Below, piece by piece: positions 43,342 to 55,565 of a DNA stretch of 64,000 nt. Made by a program: the position numbers and the translations under genes. Every line of letters begins with the position of its first letter. Position 1 is the first letter of the stretch. The DNA comes from Protopterus annectens (Eukaryota; Chordata; Ceratodontiformes; Protopteridae). Under the pieces are notes generated by a model. That model ran no database searches. It was not told where the DNA came from and was given only the letters and a program-made list of their open reading frames with translations. The DNA is taken from NCBI RefSeq assembly GCF_019279795.1, contig NC_056733.1:1417363519-1417427518 (forward strand), given 5' to 3'.

Positions 43342-44450
43342 TGCCCTATATACTGTACCTGAATAAGATCTCCTCTTAAATATCTATGAGTCACTGTACA
43401 AGTTCAGATATATCAGTCTTTCATAACTTAAATTTTCATATCCATGGGATGCTCTTGGTATATCTCCACTGTACTCTTTCCAGTTTACTCATGCTTGTTT
43501 TCTTATAAGGGTTCCATATTATTATTCCATACTCAAGTTTGGGTCTAATGTAACTAACAAACAAAGACTTCATCATTTCTGATTTCCTAGACGTTATAAA
43601 TCTTTTTATACAACCTATAGTTCTATAACTATCATTACCAATCCACCCATATACCCAGGTCCTTCAATGAATCTACAGTTTCAATCACTGTGTGCTGTAT
43701 TAAATATTCACCTTTCAATTTACGTCTCCCAAATCTCATATGCTTAGTTTTTGATGTATTTATCAGCATATTATTCTCCTGTGCCCAAATGGTCAGTTTA
43801 GTCAACTTATTTTGCAGACATGCCTTATCTGTAACGCATGTAATCAGCTTATCCAATTTCAGGTCATCTGCATATAGACTGTAGAATACGGTAGATGAAA
43901 ATGTGTATGTCTGAAAGAAACAATCTAAAAAAGTAAGGGCCTAGGACAGAGCCCTGTGGGGCACCCTGACTGTAACCATGAATTTTGCCTGTCCAATTGC
44001 TGTATGGTACTTGCCATGTCCTATTTGTAAGCCATGCAGCTATCCAACTTATCAAGAGTACATCCATACCTAGTTGTTCTAATTTATTAATCAGTATTTT
44101 GTGTATGACCCTGTCAAATGTTAAAGCTAAATCTATATAAATGATATCACAGTACAATTTTTCATTCATAGCTGTCATTTTATTGTTATGGCACATCATG
44201 TTACAGGTAGTAATCAATCTATTTTCAACATATGCATGCTGATATATAGTTTCAAGTCCCAACCTATCCAGTTCTGAGAATAACTTATCCAATATTACCT
44301 TCTCCATTATTTTTACACAACATGAAAGTACACTAAGGGGCTATATGACTCTGTATTGTCCTACTCTCCATTCCCTTAAAGACAGGTTTAGTAAGCACAT
44401 GTCTCCAGTCTTGAGGAATCTCCCCATATTCATATGACCTAGTAAATAAT

Positions 44451-44603
44451 ACATATAAATACTGTAAGTTCTTGCTGAAGTGTTTTCAAGTCATTATTAC
44501 TAATTCCATCTTCTCCCTGTGCTATTACATATAAATACTGTAAGTTCTTGCTGAAGTGATTTCAAGTCATTATTGCTAATTCCATCTCATCCCTGTGCTT
44601 TGT
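44451..44603 (+). repeat. 76-bp tandem duplication
   Basis: acatataaatactgtaagtt starts at 44451 and 44527. The two units differ at a handful of bases. It lies within LINE sequence. Confidence 0.92.
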
Positions 44604-44831
44604 TTTAATCCAGTTTGTGCAGTTCTTTTTCAATATAATATAATTTGGTTCCAGTATCTGAGGTTACCCGGATATCACTAGGGCAACTTATCACCCCCTT
44701 TGTGGAACCAAATTGTTTTGCATAAGATTTTGTAAATATATCTATAATCTGTTGTGTCTGGGAATAAATTTAGAATCTGCACATAGTTTATCAATTTGTA
44801 TGTCTTTACTCCTTCCACATCTTATGTATCT

Positions 44832-45660
44832 ATAGGTTCATAGGTTCATAGGTGTTTACTAGGGTAACAACCACAAGGGCCTTTTTAAGCCTAGCCATGC
44901 ATCCCAAATCTCTGACAAGTTCTGATACCCTTGATAAGTGTAAGCAGGGGCCTGGGAGATTAACCATTTACAGGTTAGTTGTGTCCATTAAAGAGATAGG
45001 TGCCAAATCAGGGATGAATTTCCGGTTTCCCATACAATTGTCCAAGTTCCTCTTGAATTGGGCCAGGGAGGAGCTCTGCTTCACATGGATGGGGAGCCTC
45101 TTCCATAAACAGGGTAGTCTCTGGGACACATACCTATCTCTCCAGCAGGTTCTATTTATATCATAGGCAAGGTTTAAAGTCTTTAGAATGGGTAACTCTG
45201 GTACTGTTTGTTTTGTGGATATACAGGATGTCCATTAGAGTGGGGTCTGACAATGCCCTGTATGCCAGGCATAGATCTCACCTCAAAAGCTTGCAGGAGA
45301 CAGAATACAGGGATAGGGCCTTGAGGCGGTCTGCATAGGGACATTTTACTTATGCCCTGCATTCTTTTAGTGAGGAACATCTGAAAGCATTCCAATTATT
45401 GGATATGCCTGGTTAGGTACATACCAAAGGGGGCATCGTACACAATGATAGGTCTGATGAATGCCGAATACAGTGAAACAATGACTTTCTTGGACTTAGA
45501 TGCCATACCTTTATTTATAAGTTGTGCAACATAGAATGATTTCCTCACCACTGTGGACACATGATGGTCAAAGGCTAGATTACTATCTATGTATGTCCCT
45601 AAGTCCCTGACTACTGGGTCAACTCTAAAGGGAGTGTTGTCAATATAAACAGGTTTCTTA
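44832..45660 (-). pseudogene. nested CR1 fragment, C-terminal region and 3' end
   Basis: Octamer tail at 44832-44850, then the CR1 3' hairpin region and ggcctttttaagcctagcc on the plus strand. 45000-45660 encodes the CR1 C-terminal region in broken frames (LTKRM near 45370 is the block usually read LTKRI). It is 5' truncated at about 45660, where the host LINE resumes. It is nearest to the fragments at 49.0 and 63.1 kb. Confidence 0.85.
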
Positions 45661-46005
45661 TTATGGTTAATATCTTTATATAATTGTCTTCAAATTATTC
45701 TTGATCTGGTCTCATGCTATGCTTAATTTGTTTGTCCAGCTTGTTTATTTCAGTTTTCAAAGCTGTAGTTCGACTTGGCTTCCATTTCTTACACTTTTTT
45801 GTCTTTTACATAATCAGGCATCTTGTTCTTAAGGAAATATAATCCCTTGATGTTGTCAACAATAACAACATCAATACTGTGGAAATGTAGCAAATTTTCC
45901 AATAAAAAAATGTATTATTAATGCTCCTAGTATTAACAACCACCAGTGCAACATCAAATGTTGCTATCTGCGAACTGTTACATTTTTGACCTGGCAAACA
46001 CCTGC
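45661..46005 (-). pseudogene. second LINE lineage, endonuclease start and linker, core deleted
   Basis: Minus-strand reading at 45850-45990 gives VALVVVNTRSINNTFFYW and a shifted IDVVIVD, the start of an endonuclease (usual pattern N-A-R-S-I, then I-D-V-V-I-V-T-E-T-W). It jumps directly to a Lys-rich linker at 45670-45840, so the catalytic core is missing. An internal deletion is the simplest reading. Confidence 0.6.
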
Positions 46006-47400
46006 CTAGTGTTTGTCAAATATTGCAAAATATCTGCTGCAAAAATTCTCTTCCCTGATCTTGACAAATGCATGCCATCCCATCTGAACACATGTGTGCC
46101 TAAAACTAGGCTTGGATGCTCTACATGTTCCATTTTTAAAAAGGGGCATTTTTCCAATGTAGGTATTTACCCCAAAAATATTTTCATTCATGGTGACCTG
46201 ACTATCCTTTCTATATGTGATTTCTGAAAAATATGTCCTAACATCAGTACAAGCTATACTATCTAAAAGGGTTGTAAGTTTCCTACTAACAGTCGGAGAA
46301 TCCTTGTGGATAAGATAATTTGTACCAGCTATGAATAAAAACAGATCCATACTTCTTTACATTAAGGTATTCCAAGGCTTGTCTCACATCATCTGTTTTA
46401 GCTCCTGGCAACCACAACACTATTCAATGTTCATTATCTTCTCTACAAATGTAAGTATCAGTTCCTTCCACTAATAATTGACTCTCCGATTACAAGAATA
46501 TATTTTCTGACCAGACCTCAAGAATCTTCAACTGCAGCTTCTAATGCAGTAATATCTTCTCTATCATTTGTTACAAAGGAATGATCTTCATCACCATTAG
46601 TCTTATTAATCCCATTGTTTTCATTTCATATTAAATTTGCAAACATACAATTCTCATCCAACCAGCTTTGTACATCCATAGCTTGAGCCATGTAGTCAAC
46701 ATCTGTCTTTCTCTTTTTTTTTTTTTTTTTTTCTTACAGTAATGTTTTTCAATCCTTCCACATTCAGTTTTGATGTCTTCCTTTTCGCCTGCCCCTTGCC
46801 TCTTTTTTCTACCTTTTCCTTTGGAAAAATTATGCCTTTTTCTGTAGACTGATGGTTTTCTGTGTGTTCCATAACAAAGCAAAGTCCTTTTTAGTATGTA
46901 CTCTCTTTACTTTACAGATATTTACCAGTCTTTTTTACTTCCTTATCTGTTATAAGCTTCTTCCTTTCTTTCATTTTTGTTTCTTTCTAAACACCATGAA
47001 TCCTCAGATTGCTGAATACGTGCATCCAGAATTCCAAAGTATTCAGTGGCATTGTCTTGTTTCACAGGGGTTGAATGATCTTTACAGACAATAGACACAT
47101 GATTTCCTAAGTGTGTTCTATTTACTCTTTGCCTGGCATTATTTATCTCTCCAGTCCAGTCAATATATGTAACAACAGTTCTTCAAGCCATGGCAATTGC
47201 ACAAGTTCAGTCATCATCAGTAAGTCTGGATTGACTTCTAATCAAATCATCCAACTTTTGACATGAGGAACACTGATCAACAGTGTTATCAGGTGTTACC
47301 TTCAATCATGCATAGCATTTATTACACTGTACAAGGCATTTCTGCTTTAGCAAATCATTAATTGCATGCTCATTTAAGAAATCCATATTCAACTTCAAAC
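46006..47400 (-). pseudogene. second LINE lineage, ORF1 (SGNH-like) remnant
   Basis: Minus strand. The frame at 46006-46350 has DLFLFIAGTNYLIHKDSP (block III-like G-T-N-Y), with FRHTCVQMGWHAFVKIRE (block V reduced, from a D-G-x-H-type motif). 46430-46510 reads a block I-like VIGES-type turn and PGAKTDDVRQALEYL. To the right, 46520-47400 is acidic and Lys-rich with stops. It is likely the esterase-type ORF1 of the LINE at 42.8-47.4 kb. A SINE lands just beyond it. Confidence 0.6.
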
Positions 47401-47657
47401 GAATTTATTTGTTTGTGTCTTTTGGCTTTTTCCTGGTTAGGGGTCGCCACAGCGGAACTCCGGTCTGCTAATGATTGGCAGTTGATTTTTACATACCGGC
47501 TTGCCAGGCCTGACGCACAACCTTCAACAACGGTATGCCCATTCACGCATGTCTCCACATAGAAGACGCTCTAGCTGGGAATCGAACTGAACAGCGTCTT
47601 ACTGTGAGGCGAAAACGCTACCGCAGCACCACCACCGCGGGATATTCAACTTCAAAC
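47385..47657 (-). mobile_element. tRNA-derived SINE with 16-bp target-site duplication
   Basis: Third copy of the 27.8-kb SINE family, minus strand (47401-47641). The head at the right has gcctcacagtaagacg and cagttcgattcc; the tail at the left has gctgtggcgacccctaacc and ggaaaaagccaaaagac. The duplication atattcaacttcaaac is perfect at 47385-47400 and 47642-47657. Confidence 0.93.
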
Positions 47658-47918
47658 TAATAAAAAATTATAAAAGAAAAGAATAATCAAAATCAGTAAC
47701 CACAGAATTCAAAGAGAACTTAAATCAACTTGTATGAGAAAAATCACATAAGCAATATACAACAAAATACTAAAGTAAGTACAGTAAAGTTGTTGTTCTG
47801 ACCATAAAGGTTCTGAAAGTCAGACAAAAGCTCGCAGTCGCACTTCTTTTCAACAGAAAAGATCAATAAATCACAATCCAAGATAGGATTGTTTAAATAA
47901 GCTCTGGATTCTCCTCAC

Positions 47919-47920
<2 letters not shown>
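47658..47920. other. unassigned sequence
   Basis: Nothing recognised; A-rich. Confidence 0.4.
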
Positions 47921-47921
<1 letters not shown>

Positions 47922-47977
<56 letters not shown>

Positions 47978-47983
47978 TGTGTG

Positions 47984-48078
<95 letters not shown>
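47922..48078. repeat. (TG)n microsatellite, ~150 bp
   Basis: Long GT repeat with a few interruptions (tatg, gagtgtgagtg). Cys-Val-rich and Thr-His-rich open frames across it are artefacts. Confidence 0.97.
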
Positions 48079-48079
<1 letters not shown>

Positions 48080-48339
48080 TATCTTGTAACAGATCTGGTT
48101 TGTAAGGGGCAGTGTTAGTGTATGTGTGTGTGTAAAAATAATATTGGTTCATGCATACATAAATCTCCTGGGTAATGAAAAAAACAAGACATTAAATGCA
48201 TCACAGAATATCTAGAACCTCAGAGCTTCTGAGGTCCATCACTTGTGGCTGTAAAAGTGGCTTAACAAGGTCCTCAGTTGTGGGCTTCACCTAGTCTACT
48301 ACTAGCCTTGCTCAGAGGTGGGCACAGGGATTGCTGCAG

Positions 48340-48520
48340 TTTGTGTTGGGTCCGGTCATTATTTCTTTAATTTTCTCATAGTCAAACAACAGTGTTCACA
48401 GAAGGTCACTACAGCTTTTGTGATTGCTGAGGACAGTGTGGTCATTATTTCTTTAACTTTCTTCAAAATCACACTTCATAGGTGTGCACAGAATGTCAGT
48501 ATAGCTTGTCTAGGGCTAGT
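48340..48520 (+). repeat. two diverged 85-bp tandem units
   Basis: gtcattatttctttaa at about 48356 and 48441, with a shared downstream gttcacagaaggtcactacagct / gtgcacagaatgtcagtatagct. Possibly more decayed units to 48760. Confidence 0.55.
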
Positions 48521-49008
48521 GTACCATGTAGGAACAACAATTTAAAATTAATCATTACAAGTGTTATTTTTTCCAGTTTTTTTCGCAATTGAAAACAGAT
48601 GTGTGTACAGGCAGATATCTTCTGGGCTGAGGGAAAAGGAGGAATAACTGCATATGCAGAGCTGAAAGCAATAAGTTGAAATATTTGTCATGGTTTATTT
48701 GTTCTTTCAATTTCATCCTAGTTTGACTTCAGAGGGATACACAGAAGATGTCTGTCTTTTGGGGGTAAGGATGAGGAGGCATGCTGTGTAGATGTATGAT
48801 GACAGCAACTTGAAACATAGGACTATGTTCATTTGTCCTTCAGTTATATCACAATTTAACACCATACTGGTACAGTTAAAATTACTGTCTTTTTATTTTT
48901 TATTTCTTTTTTCGGGGGGGGGGTGGATTGGAAGGAAGGAAATCAGTTATGATTTGTGTGTGTTCACAAGCGTTTTATTCTCAGTTTATGGATAACTACT
49001 ACTTAGTT

Positions 49009-49913
49009 ATAGGATCATAGGAGATTACTAGACTAATAATCCTAGATCCTTTTTAAGCCTAGCCATTCATACCTCAGATTTCCTGATTATCAGTGCTCAC
49101 TGACTAGAACAGCTTTGGTATATGCTTGGGCCTTACAGAATCTACAAGCTGCCACATTCCATATGGGCCACAGGTAACACGCCAGAAGTGAATTTGTGAT
49201 TTCCCATCCTTTGGTCCAAATTGCATTTGAATAGGCTTAAGTAAGAGCTCTATTTCACTTGAATGGCATCCTGTTCCAGAGAAGGGGTACCTGTTTCTCC
49301 AACATGTTTTGTTAATGTCACAGAGAAGATTTAGATCCTTAGATCAGGTAATTCTAGTGCTGTTTGTTATGCAAATATGTAGCAGATCCATCGGAGCTAA
49401 TGCCCCCTCAGTAGTCTGCAGTACAGGGACAGGGCTTTGAGGTGGTCCACATAGAAAATGTCATTTACCCCCAGTACTATTTTAGATAGGGACCTCTGTG
49501 GCTGCTTCAGCTGTTTCACATACCTGGTCAGGTACATGCAAACGGGTGCACTATACTCAATTAGTGATCTAATGAGGGAAGAGTATAAGGGGGCTATGAT
49601 TTCCTTAGATCTGAATGCCATGCCCTTACTTATAAGTTGCGCTATGTAAAAGGATTTTCTTACCACCATGGAAACATGGTGATCAAAGTTCAGGTGACTG
49701 TCAACTTGAGTTCCCAAGTTTCTTATCACTGGATCTACTCTTAGGGGAGTGATATCAATCTTTTTTGCACTGAGGTTTATTTCATGGCTCTGACACCAAT
49801 TACTTGTCTGTGTCAAATCCTCCTGGAGGATTTGGGGGATTTAGTGATTGCATCCAGATTACAGTCATTAGCAAATTTGTTCAGCCAGAGGCCCTCTACA
49901 TTTGTCCTAACTG
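49009..49913 (-). pseudogene. older CR1 fragment, RT C-terminal part
   Basis: Minus frame 49397-49816 reads TSNWCQSHEINLSAKKIDI, LGTQVDSHLNFDHHVS, VVRKSFYIAQLISKGM and SLIRSLIEYSAPVCMYLTRY. The 3' hairpin region lies at 49009-49070, with only a remnant of the octamer. The 5' side stops where the next CR1 copy's octamer tail starts (49914), so the younger copy landed in this one or beside it. Confidence 0.88.
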
Positions 49914-52866
49914 CATAGGTTCATAGGTAGGTACTAGGCTATTTGCCAAAATGCATTTATAAGCCTAGCCGGAATGTGTTGGCGTTCGCTGCCACCTTAG
50001 ATTAGTTCCCTGTGCCTCTGTCCAGCAGAGCCATTGAAGTGAACCCCGGGGTAAACTTTCTGTTTCCCATCCACTCGTCAAGGTTTCTCTTGAAGAGGGT
50101 TAGTGAGGAGCTCTGCCTAATGTAGATTGGAATCTTGTTCCAGAGCATGGGAAGTCTCTGGGACAGGAATCTATCCCTCCAGCACATCCTATTTATTGTT
50201 GTGGTGAGGTTTAGATCCCTGAAGCGTGTGGCTTGAGGGGATATAGTTTTCTTTAGGGGGGAGCATGTCCATCAATTCTGGGCTGGACATGGCCTTGTAT
50301 GTCAGGCAGAGATCACTTCTGGGTAGGTGGTATGTAACCGAGTACAGCTGGAGTTTCTTCTGTTGAGCTGCATAGGGCATCTGCTTGAGGCCAGTGATCC
50401 TCTTGGTGAGGTACTTCTGTGGTCTTTCCGGTTGTTGCAGGTGTCTTGTAAGGTACATCCCAAATGGGGCATTGTACTCTATGATGGGTCTGATGAGTGA
50501 TGCGTAGAGGTGCCCGATGACCTTTTTTGATCTGGAATGCAAACCCTTTTTTTATTAGGTGTGCCACATAAAAGGGTTTTCTAACCACTTTGGCAATGTG
50601 ATTATCAAAGGAGAGGTTACTACCTACTTTGGTCCCAAGATCCCTTATTACGTCTTCTGTATTTAGGAGGCTACCACCTATGTGGTAGTTTGTGGGTACT
50701 TTGTTTTTTCCAAAGGGGATGTCTATGCACTTTTTGGCATTTAGCTTGAGGCCATGGTTTTGACATCAGGTATCTGTCTCAGTGAGACCCTTTTGGAGGA
50801 TGTCTGTGTCAGCTGGAGAGTCCATTATAGCCCCTAGTTTGCAGTCATCTGCGAACTTGGTCAGCCATAGTTCTTCTGTGCTTGCCTGTACCTCTAAGAC
50901 GTATATGCCGAACAGGAGGGGTCCTAGGACTGAGCCCTTGGGAATGCCACTTGTAACCGGTTTAGAGTCAGACCTAGCTCCCGCAACTCTTACCATGTGG
51001 GTTCTGTCCATGACCCAGTTGGCAATCCATCTCGTGATGTAAGGGTTTATGTTCAGGCTGGTGAGCTTGTCTATAATACCTGAGTGGGGAATGGTGTCGA
51101 AGGCCTTTGCGAGGTCTAGGTAGGCTGTGTGGACCGCCTTTCCCTCTTCTATAGCCTTGGTAACTGTCTCAAAGAAGTCCACCAGGTTTAGTAGGCATGA
51201 TCTGCCTTTAACAAAGCCAAACTGGGTATGGTCCAGTGTTTGGAGGTTCCCAATGTCTCTGTTAATGAGATCCATGATGATGCGCTCCATACCCGAGTCC
51301 GTTGTGGCTCCACCTTTGTGGAGCAGAATAACCTTTGCTGTGTGCCACTCTGTGGGCATGTAGCCTGTGGAGAGGCTGAGTTTAAACAGTGTGTTTAGGT
51401 GAGGGGTTAGTTCATCTTTGAGCTCGTGTAGGACACAGCCTGGGAAACCATCCAGTCCCATTGATGCTGTGTTTTTGGCTTTGGAGAGGGCTGTTTTAAC
51501 CTGAGTGCCAGTGATTTCAGGGGCACTATATTCTTCCGCTACAGTTATGGGCCCTTTTGGGGGTGAGAGGGGGTGAAGTTTGCACTGAACCTGTCTGCCA
51601 GGATGTTAGCTATATCAGTTGGTTCAGTGTATTTTGTGCCATTCTGCACTAACTCTGAGCAGATCTGAGAATTGCCACTTAGATTCTTGACATAGTTAAA
51701 GAATGCCTTGTGGTTATCTTTGGAGCCCATGGCAATTTTTCTTTCGAAGCTAGCCTTGAATGATTTTATGAGGGAATGTAGTTTCTTGCTGATCTGATCA
51801 GGGATGTCTTCCCTTCTTGGGATTTTACTCTTTTCTGTACTAGTTTCCTCCTTCTATTGTATAGCTTGTTTATAGCAGGGGTCCACCAGACTTGTTTCCT
51901 TTTCTTGGAGTTGTAAGTCTTGGTTTTGTTTGGGATAGCATGATCCATGCATTCTTGTAGATGCCCATAGAGTGCATTAGTAAAGGATTTTGCAGCTTGG
52001 ACAGCATTATCCTTTAGCATGGGGGCTTTGAATCTTCCCACCTCGGTCTTAAGTAACGTGAAGTTTGCTTTTGAAAAGTTTTTCACGGTGGTTTCTTTGA
52101 CCGGGGTGTTGGCAAAATGTGGATATCCACAGTGATTACTTTTTTGGTCAGATCTAACCAGTAAGGGGTTGACCTCCGGTGTGGAACACCGGTTGCCCAT
52201 GTTGATGATGACTAGGTCCAATATGTTGTCACCTCCTGTGGGGATGTTGACCAGTTGATCCAGGGCATTTGAGTTTATAAATTCTAGGAAGTGTTGGGCA
52301 AGGGAGTTTGTACTTGAGTAGTTCTCCCAGTTAATGTTTGGGTAATTGAAATCACTCAATATCAGGGTGTTTGACAGGACCTTTATGTTTCCCAGTGTTT
52401 CCAGGAATGTGGAGTGTGAGTCCTGGGACATGGTGAGTGATCTGTAGCAAGCTATAATTTGAATAGCAGTTTTGTCCATTGTTAGTTGAACGTGGGTGAT
52501 CTCTGAAGCATCGTGCTGTGCCACTAACCTGGAGGTGTGGGTATCCTTGATGAATATGGGTACTCTCCCGCCTTTTGTATTTTGGTCCAGGTTTTGTGGC
52601 CGAAATATATGGTATGAGTTGTAGCTTGGTAGTGCTGGGGTGCTCTCTGGAGCCTTAAACCAGGTTTCTGTTACTGCACATATATTGATTTTCTCCATAC
52701 TCAGGAGTGCCTCAAGTGCATGCATTTTGAGGTTTAGACTTCTGGCATTGAGTAGCATTACACTCAGTTTTTTGTTACTTGTGCTATTTATGGCGGTGGG
52801 TTTGTCTTTTGAGCCTTGCCTAAAAAAGGCACTATGGGGGTGGCAAGAGCCTTGGCCAGTATTCAA
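49914..52866 (-). pseudogene. CR1 ORF2 and 3' end, second near-complete copy
   Basis: Minus strand. The endonuclease at 51766-52866 has LNARSLNLKMHALEALLSM, CAVTETWFKAPE, ILSDFNYPNINW (the catalytic GDFN Gly is Ser), ILDLVIINMGN and a disrupted RSDQK (His lost from SDH). The linker is at 51545-51730. RT at 50766-51461 has KVILLHKGGATTDSG with a deletion after it, LDLAKAFDTIPH, GIPKGSVLGPLLFGIYV (Gln to Lys) and TKFADDCKLGA (DD kept). C-terminal pieces are at 50189-50588 and 50002-50187. Frameshifts occur near 50766, 50560, 50189 and 51461-51545. The 3' hairpin and octamer lie at 49914-49980. Confidence 0.94.
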
Positions 52867-53650
52867 AAGCCTAAGGGTGACAAGTGTAAGCCGTCTCTAG
52901 CGAAGTAGCGTGGCTTGTCGAGCATGTCATCCCAGGCTGACAGACTCTGGATCCCCTTTGAATGACACCAGAAGCTTAGCCAACTGTTGAACTTGATCAT
53001 TTTTTCTCTATACCGTGGTATCATTCTTGGTGAGGGCAGGATGCTACTCAGGGTCAGGGTCATACCGGCCTGGGCTACGTGATCAGAGTGCTCCTCTATG
53101 TCTCTTTTCATGTAGTCCAGGGAGGTACGGCTCAGGTCAATCACACCAACATGGACAATGACAGAGTCATATTTGTACCTGTTCTGGTATGACCTGAGTG
53201 CTTGTGTTATGTGGTGGATCCTGGCACCTGACAGGCAGCCAACAGTAACCCGCTCCTTGTTCAGCCTAATGAGTGGGACATCATTGTGCCTGACTATAGA
53301 GTCACCTATTACTTGTGTGTTGGGTATGTTATTTTGCCTTAAGGGCTGTGATTGCATGGCACACTGGTTTTGTGAAGTATGTGTTTCATGGTTTGTGTTG
53401 AGGGGTGGAGGTTGCTTGGATGTCTGCTTTGGAGGTCTCTGTTGCTTTTGCAGATTTATTTAGAGCCTCTGAGTATGTTTTTGTGTATTTATGTGTGTTT
53501 TTTGCTGGTGCTGGTTTCATAGATCTATGTGAGACTGGTGATGTGATGCAAGTAATTCCCTTCTCCTTTTGACTGCCTGGTCCAGTCTTGGGTTGAAAGA
53601 GCTTAGCCTCCAGTTTGGCTGTATAATTGCATCTCTCACATGTATTAGTT
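52863..53650 (-). pseudogene. CR1 ORF1 (SGNH esterase-like), second copy
   Basis: Minus frame 52863-53357: TQVIGDSIVRHNDVP (block I), LSGARIHHI, VIVHVGVIDLSRTSLDYM (block III with Asn to Ile), TLTLSSILPSPRM, and FARDGLHLSPLGF (block V). Upstream, 53360-53650 continues in broken frames to NTCERCNYTAKLEAKL. Homology with the first copy ends within a few bases of the same point. Confidence 0.9.
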
Positions 53651-53989
53651 TACATAAGGCAATTGTAACATTGCCTCAAAATGCCCAGATTCACCAGTTG
53701 GACCACAGAGTACACCTGAAACTGCCCTTTGGACATGCCTGGATAGGTACAGTGAACTGTTTTACTGATTGGCTGTTAAGGTCGAATAGAAAGCCTTGTC
53801 CTTCTCTACAGTATAGGGGGGTCTAGTGCTAAGGTTTATTAGTGATTGCTATGAGTTTTGAGCAAGTGTCAGGATGAGAAGTGAATGGTTTGAGTGCTTA
53901 AGTTGAAAGTTTGTCTAATTCCAAGGGAAAAATTGAAGAGTAGACTTTGTGGAGCCGGGAATAGTTATACCCTAGCTAACCAGCACTGC

Positions 53990-55565
53990 CCAGTGCTTAA
54001 AACCACGCAAATGCGGGTTTTATAGCAGGGAAATGAAAAAGATAGAAATAGCAGGGAAATGAAAGAGATAGAAATTAGCCCAAAATGGCCAATAAACTAC
54101 TAATTTCTGGGTTGAAACCACTCCTCCAGGGACAGATAGGCTGCTCAAAGCTCCCTCTCTCACAGTGAACAGAGAAACTTCCTTCTATCCAAGTAAGGTA
54201 TGGGCAAGCACAGAAACTTGTAACACAGCCCTGAATTCAGCACTAACCTGAAAACTGGACTATACTAGCTTAGAAAGGCGAGAAAACAAGTATATATATT
54301 TTTTTGTTTTGTTTTTGTTTTCAGAAAATAAAGCAGATACAATAAAAAACACTTTAAATGTGCAGAAATGGCTATCACACTTGAGTGTGTAGCCTATAAC
54401 AGTTAACAGGTAATTTAAACACAAAACAACATTGTTAAAGTGTAGGCAGTAAAATAAGTACAATATATAACTGAAACAAGCTTTTTAAATCACAGAAACT
54501 CTACCAAATTGGCGTTTTAGGCAGAATTAGATAAAGGCTGCAAGAAAATGCAGACAAATGATATTTAATCACTCCAAAGTCTCTATTTTGTCTCTCTGCT
54601 GCTGTAGAACTCTGCAGGGCACCAGGTAGGAGCATGCTGAGCTGCATACTAGAGCAAAAACCTTGCAAATCTGGGTTTTATAGCAGGGATATGAAAGAGA
54701 TAGACATTAGCTCAAAGCAGCCAATAAACTACTAATTTATTGGCTAAAACCACTCCTCCAGGGACAGATAGCCTGCTCAAAGCTCCCTCTCTCACAGTGA
54801 ACAGAGAAACTTCCTTCTATCCAAGTAAGGTATGGGCAAACACAGAAACTTGTAACACAGCCCTCAATTCAGCACTAACCTGAAAACTAGACTATAATAG
54901 CTTAGAAAGGCAGGAAAACAAGTATATTTTTTGTTTTGTTTTTTTTTTTTTCAGAAAATAAAGCAGATACAATAAAAAAAACACTTTAAATGCACATAAA
55001 TGGCTATCACACTTGAGTATGTAGCCTACAACAGTTAAACAGGTAAAACACAAAAATGACTTTGTTAACAAAGTGCAGGCAGTAAAATAAGTACAATATG
55101 TAGCTGAAACTAGCTTGTTAAATCACAGAAACTCTAGAAAATCGCGTTTTAGATGGAATTAGCTAAAAGCAGCAAGAGAATGCAGAAAAATGATACTTAA
55201 TCACTCCAAGGTCTCTTTTTTGTCTCTCTGCTGCTGTAGAACTCTGCAGGGCACCAGGCAGGAGCTTGCTGAGCTGTATACTTGCGCAAAAAACTCGCAA
55301 ATGAGGGTTTTATAGCAGGGAAATAAAAGAGATAGAAATTAGTCCAAAATGGCCAATCAACTACTAATTTCTTGGCTGAGACCACTCCTCCAGGGACAGA
55401 TAGACTTCTCAAAGCTCCCTCTCTCACAGTGAACAGAGAAACTTCCTTCTATACAAGTAAGATATGGGCAAACACAGAAACTTGTAACACAGCTCTTTAT
55501 TCAGCACTAACCTGAAAACTGGACTATACTAGCTTAGAAAGGTGGGAAAACCAAGTATATTTTTT
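53990..55565 (+). repeat. ~632-bp tandem repeat, about 2.4 units
   Basis: gggttttatagcaggga recurs at 54015, 54673 and 55305, and gcaccagg at 54619 and 55251. Each unit has ccactcctccagggacagat, ctctctcacagtgaacagag, a T/G-rich ttttttgttttg tract, and ctctgctgctgtagaactct. The first unit carries an extra ~27-bp partial duplication. The third unit is cut off by a CR1 fragment at 55566. Confidence 0.93.

Larger units (their letters stand above)
42798..44831 (-). pseudogene. second LINE lineage, RT and C-terminal region (SINE-interrupted)
   Basis: Minus strand. 43864-44307 is the RT palm: MEKVILDKLFSELDRLGL, IIYIDLALTFDRVIH (motif A), WIAAWLTNRTW, and GAPQGSVLGPYFFRLFLSDI (motif B). 43635-43856 continues past the catalytic DD region (YLKLD / YADDL area disrupted) with WAQENNMLINTSKTKHMRFGR and SLKDLGIWVD. 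42798-43640 is the C-terminal region, including a block like ADAWNRLPKYIKAS near 42890-42960. A SINE splits it at 43066-43331. A 76-bp tandem duplication at 44451-44600 lies in the N-terminal RT. It differs from the CR1 family and ends in ATGT repeats, not octamers. Confidence 0.82.

Noticed and set aside
47871..48152. Cys-Val and Thr-His rich open frames
   Set aside because: Translation of (TG)n/(CA)n.
53990..55565. LTR pair of a retrovirus-like element
   Set aside because: Units are head-to-tail without internal gag/pol sequence, and no TG...CA ends or primer-binding site are visible.
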